Positions 25,865-33,889 of a DNA stretch of 34,498 nt are shown in pieces. This stretch comes from Bacillota bacterium. GTDB taxonomy: Bacteria; Bacillota; Sulfobacillia; RBS10-35; JAJYVN01. The stretch covers positions 1 to 34,498 of the forward strand of contig JAJZXK010000031.1 in the NCBI GenBank assembly GCA_021806565.1. Reading direction: 5' to 3'. How positions within the stretch are numbered: position 1 is the first letter of the stretch; each line of letters starts with the position of its first letter. The notes beneath the pieces were generated by a model. It was not told the origin of the DNA, searched no databases, and saw only the letters and a list, made by a program, of their open reading frames with translations. Made by a program: the position numbers and the translations under genes.

Positions 25865-26563
25865 CTACGCGGAGCCGACTTGGAGCGTGCCGTACATCCC
25901 CTGCTGCGCGTGACCCGGCACGGGGCACAGATACGTGTACTGTCCGGGAGCCGTGGCCCGAAACGTGATGCTCTCCTCCGGCATGCCCGCCGCGTTGGGA
26001 TCGCCGAGCGGCCGCGCAAAAGCACCCGCGAACGCCGCCCGTGCGCCCATCATGGCCATGTACGGGAACGGCGGCCGCGCCGAGGTCAGCAGCCACCCGT
26101 GCGCCTCGTCGGAGTCCGCGTTGATAAAGCGGACCGTCACGATGGACCCCGCCGGAACGACGATTGTGGGGTCGGCGAGCCCGGCAATCTGGAACGTCAT
26201 GTCGCGTCCGGTCGGCGGGCTGCCGAGGACGGCGAGTTGCACCGTCTTGGTGCTGAACACGACCCGGTTGGCGGCCCGGTCCACCGCCGCCCCCGCGGGT
26301 GTGGCCGCCCCCAGCGCCTCGGCTTGGGCCGCGGGGATGCGGGGGCCCGGCGCGTTCGCCATCGCCGATCCCATGGCCTTACCCGGATCGGAGCCCATCA
26401 TCCCGCCGCGCATCATGCCGAACCCCATGCCGGGCATAGGGGCCACCAGGCCCCGCCACCCGCCGCCGAACATCGGGCCGACCCGCGCACCCCACCAGAT
26501 CAATCCCGCGATGCCGACAACGAGGAAGGCACCACCGATCCCGAACACCGCCCGCCGTGTCAT
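25865..26563 (-). CDS. Membrane-anchored cupredoxin (rusticyanin/sulfocyanin-like)
   Basis: A 232-residue type-1 (blue) copper protein. An N-terminal membrane anchor (VFGIGGAFLVVGIAGLIWWG, about residues 5-24) is followed by a Met/Gly-rich linker (PGMGFGMMRGGMMG) and the cupredoxin fold from about 90. The copper ligands are visible: His155 (DEAHGW), Cys213, His218 and Met223 in YLCPVPGHAQQGMYG. The domain resembles rusticyanin and sulfocyanin. The mature domain would face outside the membrane and carry electrons to a terminal oxidase or other acceptor. The start overlaps the upstream SHOCT gene by ATGA. Which electron-transfer partner it serves is not shown in the window. Confidence 0.85.
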   Translation of the reverse strand: MTRRAVFGIGGAFLVVGIAGLIWWGARVGPMFGGGWRGLVAPMPGMGFGMMRGGMMGSDPGKAMGSAMANAPGPRIPAAQAEALGAATPAGAAVDRAANRVVFSTKTVQLAVLGSPPTGRDMTFQIAGLADPTIVVPAGSIVTVRFINADSDEAHGWLLTSARPPFPYMAMMGARAAFAGAFARPLGDPNAAGMPEESITFRATAPGQYTYLCPVPGHAQQGMYGTLQVGSA

Positions 26564-26802
26564 GGCTGCCGCCCCCGGCCTTCCATGTCCTCCCGCATCT
26601 TCAGGTACTGCTCCCGGTCGATCTCGCCCCGGGCGTACCGCGCGGCCAGAGGCCGCAGCGGGTCATCGGCGCCACCGGCGCCCATCGGCTGCCGCCGCGC
26701 CAACGCGTAGACGACGAAGACGATGCCGGCCAGGACGAGCAGCCAGAAGAGGATCGGGAGAAACATCCACGGTCCCGCCATCCCACCAAAGTACCCCATC
26801 AC
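26560..26802 (-). CDS. SHOCT-domain small membrane protein
   Basis: An 80-residue protein with one strong helix at about residues 12-32 (WMFLPILFWLLVLAGIVFVV) and a C-terminal SHOCT motif (RPLAARYARGEIDREQYLKM), a short module common at protein ends in bacteria. The GTG start at 26802 (or ATG 26799) follows GGGGGTG. The stop overlaps the cupredoxin ATG, so the two are co-translated; it may help assemble or retain the copper protein (inference). Confidence 0.82.
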   Translation of the reverse strand: MMGYFGGMAGPWMFLPILFWLLVLAGIVFVVYALARRQPMGAGGADDPLRPLAARYARGEIDREQYLKMREDMEGRGRQP

Positions 26803-26953
26803 GGCTCATCACACCCCCGCCCGGCTACCGCGCCCACCCCTGCCTGAACAGCATACCCACCCAGGGCCAAGCCTGCTCCGACTACCCGCGTGGCGGCCAG
26901 GGCCATGTGACCGGCACCGCCAATGCCACCCGCCCCGACGGCACACCGGGGTG

Positions 26954-28111
26954 TCAGCCCCGGCGGGCCTTGCCGAGCGTGGCGGCGGCTGTGGTCAACA
27001 GGTCTGCGGCCCGCCACACGTCCTCCTCGGTGGTGAACCGTCCCAGGGATAGCCGCACCGCCGTCAACGCCTCAGCCGGACGCAATCCCATGGCCAGCAG
27101 AACCCCGGAGGGCTCAGTCCGTCCGGCATGGCAGGCGGAGCCCGTCGAGGCGGCAACGCCCGGAACGGCGGCCAGAAGGTCCTCGCCAGCCACCCCGGGC
27201 ACCCCTACGTTCAGCGTGTTGGGCAATCGGCGTTCCGAGTGCCCGTGCAGTCGCAGCCCCGGAATACCCCCCGCCAGCCGCCGCCCTAGTTCGTCGCGAA
27301 GCCCCTGGAGCCGGCTCGCTTCCGCATCCAGATGCTTGCGCGCAAGCGCGCAAGCCTTGCCGACGCCGACGATGCCGGCGACGTTCTCGGTGCCGGCGCG
27401 GCGCCCGCCCTCGTGGCCGGCGCCATGGATCAGGCGTTCGAGCGTGAGCCCGGTGCGGACGTACAGGGCCCCGACGCCCTTGGGTGCATACAGCTTGTGC
27501 CCCGCCACCGCCAGCAGGTCCACACCGAGATCCTGCACCGGCACGGGCACCTTACCCACGGATTGCGCGGCGTCGGTATGAAAGGCGATGCCACGCTCCC
27601 GCACGACGGCCGCAATCTCGGCCACCGGCTGGATCGTGCCCACCTCGTTCTGGGCGTGCATCACGCTGACGAGGATGGTGTCTTCGCGGAGTGTCCGGCG
27701 TACGTCGTCGGGATCCACGAGGCCGGCCGGGTCCACGGGCAACACCGTCACGGCGAACCCGTGCCGGCGCTGCAGGTAGCGGCAGGTGTTCAGCACGGCC
27801 GGGTGTTCCACGGCCGTCGTGACGATGTGCCGGCCCCGGTCCCGACGAGAGAAGGCCACGCCGCAGATGGCGAGGTTGTCGGCCTCGCTGCCACCGCCGG
27901 TGAAGACGATCTCCGCGGGCTCCGCGCCCAGTAGCTCGGCCACCTGCCGCCGGGCGTGCTCCACCGCCTCGCGCGCGGCCTGGCCGTATTCGTGCCCGCT
28001 GGAGGGATTGCCGAACTCCGCCTCCAGATACGGGCGCATCGCGCCGAAGACCGCCGGATCGACCGGCGTCGTCGCGTTGTGGTCCAGGTAGATGGGTCTC
28101 TCCGTCGGCAT
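26954..28111 (-). CDS. Cysteine desulfurase (NifS/IscS-like), possibly selenium-related
   Basis: A 385-residue PLP-dependent aminotransferase-fold enzyme that removes sulfur (or selenium) from cysteine (or selenocysteine). The start YLDHNATTPVDPAV, VEHPAVLNTCRYLQ, the PLP-facing FHTDAAQSVGKV, the Schiff-base Lys206 in AGHKLYAPKG and the active-site Cys327 in GSACHAGR are all visible. ATG 28111 is chosen because of GGAGGGG 5-6 nt upstream; the frame is open from TTG 28132. It lies 45 nt after selD on the same strand, so it probably delivers selenium or sulfur to SelD or acts in a selenium-processing pair, though a general Fe-S/thiolation role remains possible. Confidence 0.88.
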   Translation of the reverse strand: MPTERPIYLDHNATTPVDPAVFGAMRPYLEAEFGNPSSGHEYGQAAREAVEHARRQVAELLGAEPAEIVFTGGGSEADNLAICGVAFSRRDRGRHIVTTAVEHPAVLNTCRYLQRRHGFAVTVLPVDPAGLVDPDDVRRTLREDTILVSVMHAQNEVGTIQPVAEIAAVVRERGIAFHTDAAQSVGKVPVPVQDLGVDLLAVAGHKLYAPKGVGALYVRTGLTLERLIHGAGHEGGRRAGTENVAGIVGVGKACALARKHLDAEASRLQGLRDELGRRLAGGIPGLRLHGHSERRLPNTLNVGVPGVAGEDLLAAVPGVAASTGSACHAGRTEPSGVLLAMGLRPAEALTAVRLSLGRFTTEEDVWRAADLLTTAAATLGKARRG

Positions 28112-28156
28112 CCGGACCCCTCCCCGCTCCAAGCGCGCCCGGCCTCGGCGCGCCCC

Positions 28157-29203
28157 CTACGGCACCACCTCGATGCCCCCTGCAGGCCCCGGCAGCACCT
28201 CGCCGATGTCCGCCGCCTCCACCCGCGCTGCAGCGAGCGTGGCCAGCAGCGTCTCCACGCGGTCCGCCGGTACCGCGATCAGCAGCCCGCCCGAAGTCTG
28301 GGCATCGCAAAGCAGGGTACGGGCTTCGGGTGAAACCGCGGGGTGCCAACGCACCTCGTCGCGGAGCAGGCGGTAGTTATTCTGGGTGCCCTGGGAGACC
28401 GCGCCGTCGCGGAGCAGGTCCCAGGCCCCCGGCAGCACCGGGACCCGTCCGAACGTCACCCGCGCGCCGACCCCGCCCTGCTCGGCGATCTCGCGCAGGT
28501 GCCCCAGCAGCCCGAACCCGGTCACATCGGTGCAGGCGCTGACGCCCACCGTCTGCATGGCCTCCGCCGCCGCGCGGTTGAGTTGGACCATCACCGGGCG
28601 TACCCGGGCCTCAATCTCCGGTCCGCCCCGGCCGTGCGTCAGGGCTGTCGTCAGGACACCGACGCCCAGCGGCTTGGTCAGCACGAGGCGGTCCCCTGGC
28701 CGCGCCCCCGACTTCCGCACGATCCGGACAGGATCAACCACCCCAGTGACGGCCATGCCGTACTTCGGCGTGGGGTCGTCCAGGGAGTGCCCGCCGATCA
28801 CGGGCACCCCGGCCTCGGCCGCCTTGGCTGCGCCGCCCTGCAGGATCCGCTCCAGGATGGACACCGGCAGCATGCGCACCGGGAAGGCCACCACGTTGAG
28901 CGCGAACAGCGGTGTGGCGCCCATCGCGTAGATGTCGCTCAGGGCGTTGGCGGCGGCCACCTCGCCGAAGACGCGCGGATCGTCCAGGACCGGCGTGATG
29001 ACGTCCACCGTCTGGACCACAGCGAGATCATCCCGCAGGCGGAACACAGCGGCATCCTCGCCCACCCCGGCGAGAACACGTGGATTATCGGCCGTCGGCA
29101 AGCACTTCAGGACCTGGACCAGGTCCTGCGGACCCACCTTGCACGCTCAGCCGGCGCCGGGCGAGTAGGCCGTCAACCGCAGCAGACTCTCCACGGAGAG
29201 CAT
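28157..29203 (-). CDS. selD: Selenide, water dikinase SelD containing selenocysteine
   Basis: SelD makes selenophosphate from selenide and ATP, the selenium donor for selenocysteine and selenouridine. An in-frame UGA (29149-29147) sits exactly where the catalytic Cys/Sec of SelD belongs: LTAYSPGAG-UGA-ACKVGPQDLVQVL. Reading through it gives 348 residues with Sec at position 19 (from ATG 29203) and Lys at 22. The ATP-binding GEDAAVF, DVITPVLDDPRVFGEVAAAN, GGHSLDDP, DVTGFGLLGH and SQTSGG-like CDAQTSGGLL are all present. A start at 29137 would lose the catalytic residue and is rejected. A SECIS-like hairpin follows the UGA. Start codon ATG 29203 (GTG 29206 alternative) has only weak AGGG upstream. 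The next gene, a cysteine desulfurase, is 45 nt away. Confidence 0.93.
29098..29142 (-). promoter_or_regulatory. SECIS-like element in selD
   Basis: On the mRNA strand a perfect 9-bp stem (CAGGACCTG / CAGGTCCTG) with triloop GTC begins 18 nt after the UGA codon. It is enclosed by a second stem, GCAAG pairing with CTTGC. Position and two-part architecture match bacterial SECIS hairpins that recruit SelB just 3' of UGA. The inner stem spans 29108-29128 on the window. Confidence 0.8.
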
Positions 29204-29231
29204 CACCCTGCCGTAGCATACCGCACCGGGG

Positions 29232-29278
29232 ATGCGGCTGGCATGCTGTGTTGTGCCGACGTGATGCGTTTCGTGCAT
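29232..29278. promoter_or_regulatory. Two dyad sites, probable LysR operators
   Basis: ATGC-N5-GCAT (29232-29244) and ATGC-N7-GCAT (29264-29278; T-N11-A with T65/A77) lie 33 bp centre to centre, about three helical turns. They sit in the gap between divergent selD and the LysR gene. LysR proteins bind two such half-sites near divergent promoters; TATGCT at 29220-29215 could be a selD -10. Confidence 0.55.
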
Positions 29279-29308
29279 GATGGGTAGAGTCGAGCCAGAG
29301 GGAGATGG

Positions 29309-30244
29309 GTGGGTGTGACCGAGGAGCCACAGCCGGAGCTGGACCTTGGAGCACTTCAGGCTTTCTATCAGGTCGCCCGCCTCGGCAGTTTCTCGCGCGC
29401 GGCCGAGGTGCTCCACCGCAGCCAGCCGGCGGTCTCACGGCAGGTGCAGGCACTGGAAGCGGCTCTTGGGTTCCCGGTCTTCGCGGAGCGCCGCCCGCGC
29501 GTACTCCTGGGCGATGCGGGACGCGCCCTGTACGCGTATGCCGAGCGCATCCTGCGGCTCTGCGGCGAGGCCGTCCAGACCATGGACGAGTTACGGAGCC
29601 TGGACTGCGGCCGGGTGCGCCTGGCCGCGAGCACCACCCCTGGCGGCTACATCCTGCCGGCGCTCCTGGCGCGCTTCAGCGCTCGCTACCCGGGGATCGA
29701 GATCCACCTCGCCGTCGCGCGGAGTGCAGAGGTGGCCCGCCGCGTGGCCGGCGGCGACGCCGACATCGGCGTACTGTCGGAAGGCATGGCCGGCGCCGAG
29801 TTCTTCGTCCAGCCCTTCGTGGCCGACGAACTGCTCCTGGTCGCGGCGCCGGGCCACCGCCTGGCGGGACGAGCGGCTTCCGCCGATGCGTTGGCCGCCG
29901 AGACCCTCCTGCTGCGGGAAGAAGGGTCCGGGAGCCGACGCGCGGTCGAATCCCATCTGGAGCGGGAGAAGTGGCGGTTCGCGCGGGTCCTCACCCTGGG
30001 CTGTTCGGAAGGCATCAAGCGGGCCGCGGCCGCCGGCATGGGGCTGGCCTTCCTGGCCCGGTTCGTGGTGGCCGGCGAACTGGCCAGCGGAACGCTCGCC
30101 CTTGTCTCAGCCAAGGCCCTGCCGCCGCGCGTGTTTCACCTCGCCGTCCCTCGTGAGGCCCGCATGTCGCCCGCTGCGGCGGCCCTGCACGCCTTCCTCC
30201 AGCAGGCCGCCGCGTCCGCAGAAGCTCATGCGCGCACCGAATAA
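29309..30244 (+). CDS. LysR-family transcriptional regulator
   Basis: A 311-residue regulator with the winged helix at the N-terminus (LGALQAFYQVARLGSFSRAA, then VLHRSQPAVSRQVQALEAAL) and a periplasmic-binding-protein-like effector domain from about residue 90 (GRVRLAASTTPGGYILPALL, then ADIGVLSEGMAGAEFFVQPF). The gene is divergent from selD and probably controls it and/or the sulfur genes downstream by binding the dyads at 29232-29278. GTG 29309 is used; GTG 29315 has a better distance from GAGGGAG. The ligand is unknown; sulfur or selenium compounds are plausible from context only. Confidence 0.88.
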   Translation: MGVTEEPQPELDLGALQAFYQVARLGSFSRAAEVLHRSQPAVSRQVQALEAALGFPVFAERRPRVLLGDAGRALYAYAERILRLCGEAVQTMDELRSLDCGRVRLAASTTPGGYILPALLARFSARYPGIEIHLAVARSAEVARRVAGGDADIGVLSEGMAGAEFFVQPFVADELLLVAAPGHRLAGRAASADALAAETLLLREEGSGSRRAVESHLEREKWRFARVLTLGCSEGIKRAAAAGMGLAFLARFVVAGELASGTLALVSAKALPPRVFHLAVPREARMSPAAAALHAFLQQAAASAEAHARTE

Positions 30245-30359
30245 CCATCCAGACGTTTTGGCATTGGACGCATGACAGCGAGCTCCCTATCCTTCGGGTG
30301 TGGAGGCGCGGCGGCTGCCTGGCCCTCAGCGCGGCCGAGCGTCCGGGGGGTGGGTTCGG

Positions 30360-30680
30360 TTGAAGATCGGTGTGGTCCTCGGCACCAACGAGCCGGAAAC
30401 CGCATGGAACGCCTTTCGCTTCGCGGTGAAGGCGCTGGATTCCGGCCACACGGTCCGGGTCTTCCTGCTCGGAGCGGGCGTCGAGAGCGAGGGTATCCGC
30501 CAGGGAGCGTATGACGTTCCCGAGCAGATGCGGGCGTTCGCTGACCGCGGCGGGGAGCTGCTCGCCTGCGGCACCTGCCTGCGCTCACGTCAAATGGAGG
30601 GTTCGGACCTCTGCCCGATCTCGACCATGCAGGATCTCGTCGATCTGACCACTTGGGCGGAACGCGTACTGACGTTCTGA
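30360..30680 (+). CDS. DsrE-family sulfur-handling protein
   Basis: A 106-residue DsrE/DsrF-like protein: it opens KIGVVLGTNEPETAWNAFRF, with HTVRVFLLGAGVESEG in the middle, and closes with the Cys pair LLACGTCLRSRQMEG followed by CPISTMQDLVDLTTWAERVL. The ACGTC motif is the usual site of the sulfur-carrying cysteine in this family. TTG 30360 follows GGGGGGTGGG. It is followed 27 nt later by a (damaged) methyltransferase and then an SQR-like flavoprotein, so it probably handles sulfane sulfur. Confidence 0.82.
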   Translation: MKIGVVLGTNEPETAWNAFRFAVKALDSGHTVRVFLLGAGVESEGIRQGAYDVPEQMRAFADRGGELLACGTCLRSRQMEGSDLCPISTMQDLVDLTTWAERVLTF

Positions 30681-30707
30681 GCCGGCTGGCGGAGGAGGGA
30701 GCCGGGC

Positions 30708-31286
30708 ATGGAGCCATCCTCGGTCGCGACCGTGAGCCCTCGCTGCGCCGTCCGTACAAAGCCGCTGGATGAGCCGCGCATCCGGCGCTGGATGGCGCGG
30801 CAGTGCGCCGGAGCCGATCCCGTGCTGGATGTCGGCTGCGGCGCGGGGGAACTGTGCGCCGAGTTGGCGCGCCGGGGTCACCGCGTGACCGGGGTCGATA
30901 CGGACCCCGCTCAACTCGCTGCGACGCGACGGACCGCCGCACAGGGCGGGCCGCATGGCGCACCGGAGTGGCTGCAGGAGACGGAGAGGTGCTCGGCCGG
31001 CTCGGTGATGGGCGTTTCGGGGCGGTGACGCTGGTCTTCGTGCTGCACCACATGGCCGATCCCGCCGCCGGGCTGCGGGCGGCCTGGCGGGTACTGCGAC
31101 CCGGCGGCCGTCTCCTGGTCGCCGAGATGCTGCCCAAGGGACCGGAGGCCCGGCGACCTCTGCCACCAGATCGGGCTTGAGCGGTGGTTGGCCTGGTTCG
31201 CCGCCCTGGAGCCGGCCGATCTGCGCCTGCTCGCTCCCGCGGACGAGGAGTGGCTGCTGGTCAGGTTGGGTAAGGCGGAGACCTGA
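30708..31286 (+). pseudogene. Class I SAM methyltransferase with two compensating frameshifts
   Basis: The N-terminal part in frame 1 shows the SAM motif DPVLDVGCGAGELCAELARR. From about 30970 the homology continues in another frame (FGAVTLVFVLHHMADPAAGL, then VLRPGGRLLVAEMLPKG), and near 31150 it returns to the first frame, ending LERWLAWFAALEPADLRLLA and a stop at 31284-31286. Frame 1 alone stops at 31026-31028. The combined span is an exact multiple of three. Either the sequence has two small errors in GC-rich runs or the gene is a recent pseudogene. A YcgJ/Methyltransf_11-type enzyme of ~192 aa is expected. It lies between the DsrE and SQR-like genes. Confidence 0.75.
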
Positions 31287-31329
31287 GCGCGTAGCGGTGG
31301 GACGATGTGACCGAGGGGGAGGATGCCTC

Positions 31330-32484
31330 GTGGACAAGCGGACGGTATTGGTTCTGGGGGGCGGCGTGGGCGGGCTCGTGGCCGCCAGTGTGCTGCGCCG
31401 CGAACTGGCGCCCGAGGATCGCGTGGTGCTGGTGGAGCGGGCCTCCAAGCATACGTTCTGGCCGTCCCTGCTCTGGCTGATGAGCGGCAGCCGCAAGGCC
31501 GAGCAGGTGCAGCGGGATCTTGAGCCGCTGGCCCGCCGCGGGATCGAGGTGCGCCACGGCGAGATCACCGAGATCGACCCGGAACGGCGCCGGGTCGTCG
31601 TGGGCGGGGAAGAGTTGACGGGCGACGCCCTCGTGGTCTCCCTGGGCGCCGACTTGGTCCCGGAACGCGTGCCGGGTCTCGCCGAAACCGGAGGCAACTT
31701 CTACACGGTTGATGGCGCCAAGCAGGTGTATGACCAGGCTTCCAGCCTCCAGGCGGGCCGCGTGGCCGTGGTCGTGGCGGATGTCCCGTTCAAGTGCCCG
31801 GCCGCGCCGTATGAGGCCGCCATGCTCCTGGAAGGCCTGCTGCGCCGCCGCAAAGTCCGCGACCAGGTGACGGTGACTGTCTACGCCGCCGAGCCCGCGC
31901 CCATGGGCGTAGCCGGCCCCGAGGTCTCGCGGGGCGTGGTGGAGTTGGTCCGACAGCGCGGCATCGAGTACTGCCCGAGCACGAAGCTCACCCGGGTCGA
32001 CGCCTCAGGGAAGCGTCTCTACTTCGACACCGGCGCCGAGGCGGAGTTTGACGTCCTGGCGGTGGTGCCGCCGCACGCGGCGCCGGAGGCGGTGCGCAAC
32101 TCCCCGTTGGCGGGCCCGAACGGCTGGATCCCAATGGACCCCGCCACCTGCGAGACCCGCTTCGAGAACGTCTTCGCTATCGGCGACGTGACGACGGTGC
32201 CGCTGAAGCTCGGCAAGCCTTTGCCGAAGGCGGGGGTCTTCGCGCACGGGCAGGCCGAGGCCGTAGCCCACACCCTGGCAGCCCGGCTGCGCGGGCGGGG
32301 GAAGGAGCAGAAGTTCGACGGGCATGGTGAGTGCTTCATCGAGATGGGCGGCGGCGCGGCGGGGTTTGCACGGGGTAACTTCTATGCCGAGCCGGCGCCC
32401 CAGGTTCAGATGTATCGGGCTGGCCGTCACTGGCACGCGGCCAAGGTGGCGTTCGAACGCAACTGGTGGCGCACCTGGTTCTGA
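31330..32484 (+). CDS. Sulfide:quinone oxidoreductase-like FAD-dependent oxidoreductase
   Basis: A 384-residue flavoprotein. The N-terminal Rossmann motif is VLVLGGGVGGLVAAS (residues 6-20) and the second FAD motif ENVFAIGDVTTVPL lies near 277. Cys156 sits in the KCPAAPYEAA segment shared by sulfide:quinone oxidoreductases and related enzymes, and GECFIEMGGGAAGF in the C-terminal part holds another conserved Cys. These fit sulfide oxidation with electrons passed to quinone at the membrane. The C-terminus (WRTWF) is hydrophobic/basic, as in membrane-associated SQR. GTG 31330 is preceded by GGGGGAGG. The neighbouring DsrE gene supports a sulfur role, but a different FAD-dependent dehydrogenase is possible. 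Confidence 0.8.
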   Translation: MDKRTVLVLGGGVGGLVAASVLRRELAPEDRVVLVERASKHTFWPSLLWLMSGSRKAEQVQRDLEPLARRGIEVRHGEITEIDPERRRVVVGGEELTGDALVVSLGADLVPERVPGLAETGGNFYTVDGAKQVYDQASSLQAGRVAVVVADVPFKCPAAPYEAAMLLEGLLRRRKVRDQVTVTVYAAEPAPMGVAGPEVSRGVVELVRQRGIEYCPSTKLTRVDASGKRLYFDTGAEAEFDVLAVVPPHAAPEAVRNSPLAGPNGWIPMDPATCETRFENVFAIGDVTTVPLKLGKPLPKAGVFAHGQAEAVAHTLAARLRGRGKEQKFDGHGECFIEMGGGAAGFARGNFYAEPAPQVQMYRAGRHWHAAKVAFERNWWRTWF

Positions 32485-32606
32485 GGGCGCCAAGCCCGGG
32501 GCCGGTTCGGGTCGGTGGTGGCACCGCAGGCGCCGTCTATGCCGCCCGGTCGGTGACAGCCGTAGGTGACGGCTTCGTGCGCCTCAGCACTCATGGCGTC
32601 CCAGGA

Positions 32607-32805
32607 TCAGCCCGCAGGGTCCAGGAGAACGGCGACCGGGCACCGCGCATTGCGCAGGACTTGCTCGACGGTGCGCCCGCAGTACAGTTTTTCGTGCGAG
32701 GCACGCCGCTCGGCGTGCATGAGGAGTGGGTCGCATCCGACCGCCGTGGCATAGGGCAGCACCGACGCGCGGCGTCGGGTGTGTGCCGCCGTCAACTCCC
32801 TCCAT
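32607..32805 (-). pseudogene. Degenerate UspA C-terminal fragment
   Basis: About 66 residues ending RTVEQVLRNARCPVAVLLDP resemble the tail of universal stress proteins (GxxxExVLxxAxCPVxVV), preceded by LPYATAVGCDPLLMHAERRA. No start codon or nucleotide-binding N-terminal half is recognisable upstream. It looks like a decayed gene. The rest of 32485-32606 and 32865-33108 shows nothing I can support. Confidence 0.45.
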
Positions 32806-32826
32806 GCCTCGTTAGCTGGCCGCTCT

Positions 32827-32864
32827 CTCCCAGCGACGCGCAGGCTTTGCCTGCGCCGTGGGAG
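32827..32864. terminator. Strong GC hairpin
   Basis: Outer arms CTCCCA (32827-32832) and TGGGAG (32859-32864) enclose inner arms GCGCAGGC (32838-32845) and GCCTGCGC (32849-32856) around a TTT loop. It lies in a non-coding stretch next to the UspA fragment. There is no T-run. It may be a terminator or a palindromic repetitive element. Confidence 0.55.
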
Positions 32865-33108
32865 TCGGCCCCTTATCCTGCTTCCGGGAACGCACGGTGG
32901 CGTCGGTTGCCCATCAGGCCCCGGGTCGGCGCTGCGGGAGGACGGCGGGAGGCACCGTGCGCGGGTCGGCCGCAGGTGAAGTCGACCTTCGATGGCACGC
33001 CCGCGGCCTCCGGTGTCGGTCCATGCCCATGGTGACGAGCCGGCCGATCCCTGGACCACGTTGTGCACACGACAGGGACGGACTGGGGGTGGGCCGCAGA
33101 CGGCGGTG

Positions 33109-33663
33109 TTACTGGACCGCAGCCGGTTGACGGGACTGCCGCGACGTGGCGGCGAGCAGGTGGGCGCGCGCTATCAGGAGCCGCGTCGCCCGGCAGAGCT
33201 CGGCGCGGTCTTCGCTCGTCTGCAGCCAGAGGTCTACCGACAGCGTCTCCGCTTCGGATTCCGTCGGGTGGGGCGGCACCCCGGTCGCCCCGTCACGGCG
33301 CAGGAGCCGCACGGTCCGTACAGGCTCCGGCGCGGAGACGCGGACCCCGAGGGCTCCTCTCGCCGACAGCCATTCCGCCTCCGCCCGCAGGCGCACCCCG
33401 TCGATCACGACCGGCCCCGGCGCCCGCCGTGCTTGCTCCCACGCGAGGATCGCAAGGCGGGCCGGCTCCGGGCCGCGCAGCGCATCGCCCATCGCCTGCA
33501 GCGTCGCCCGGTCCTCGGGGAGTCCCCGGCGGCGGGCCTCCTCCCGGCATAGGCCGCCCAGGGAGACCCGCGCGAAGCCGTAGTCGCGGACCAACATCTC
33601 TGCAACCGTCGTCTTACCCGACCCCGCCGGTCCCGCCAGATACAGCCGCACCGGCCGCATCAT
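33109..33663 (-). CDS. P-loop nucleotide kinase-like AAA protein
   Basis: A 184-residue P-loop protein with Walker A near the start (YLAGPAGSGKTTVAEML) and a core resembling adenylate/cytidylate-type or dephospho-CoA-type kinases (DYGFARVSLGGLCREEARRR, then PVVIDGVRLRAEAEWL). Substrate unknown. ATG 33663 has AGGAGGT 7 nt upstream and overlaps the stop of the small zinc-ribbon gene by ATGA, so the kinase is the last gene of a radC operon. The C-terminus is a basic tail. Confidence 0.82.
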   Translation of the reverse strand: MMRPVRLYLAGPAGSGKTTVAEMLVRDYGFARVSLGGLCREEARRRGLPEDRATLQAMGDALRGPEPARLAILAWEQARRAPGPVVIDGVRLRAEAEWLSARGALGVRVSAPEPVRTVRLLRRDGATGVPPHPTESEAETLSVDLWLQTSEDRAELCRATRLLIARAHLLAATSRQSRQPAAVQ

Positions 33664-33889
33664 CGACCCCACCTCCTGACATCGACAACCCGCACCGGGA
33701 GCGCTGTCCCGCAGGCGCTGCACCCCGGCCGATACTCCCACTCGTCCGCGGCGAAGACGGGGTCACCGCGTTGCCCTCGCGGTCTCTCCGCTCGTGGATC
33801 GGGTGCGCGGGCCCGTACCGGGCCTCCGCGCACGCCGGACACCAGGCCTCCCCGTCGTCCGTGTAGCCGACCACCTCCCAGGCCTTCAC
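33660..33889 (-). pseudogene. Frameshifted zinc-ribbon protein
   Basis: From GTG 33889 (GGGGGAG upstream) the frame reads KAWEVVGYTDDGEAWCPACA, then HPIHERRDREGNAVTP. The C-terminal half, VFAADEWEYRPGCSACGTAL, lies in another frame, with the switch near 33757-33764 in a C-run of the coding strand (CACCCCGTC). The two CxxC knuckles together make a zinc ribbon. Both ends fit an intact gene: GTGA overlap with the radC stop and ATGA overlap with the kinase ATG. This suggests a single-base sequencing error or recent mutation rather than old decay. The full protein would be ~76 aa. Function unknown. Confidence 0.75.

Noticed and set aside
28157..29137. SelD starting at GTG 29137
   Set aside because: This would remove the catalytic residue and the conserved N-terminal motif, which is found in frame upstream of the UGA.
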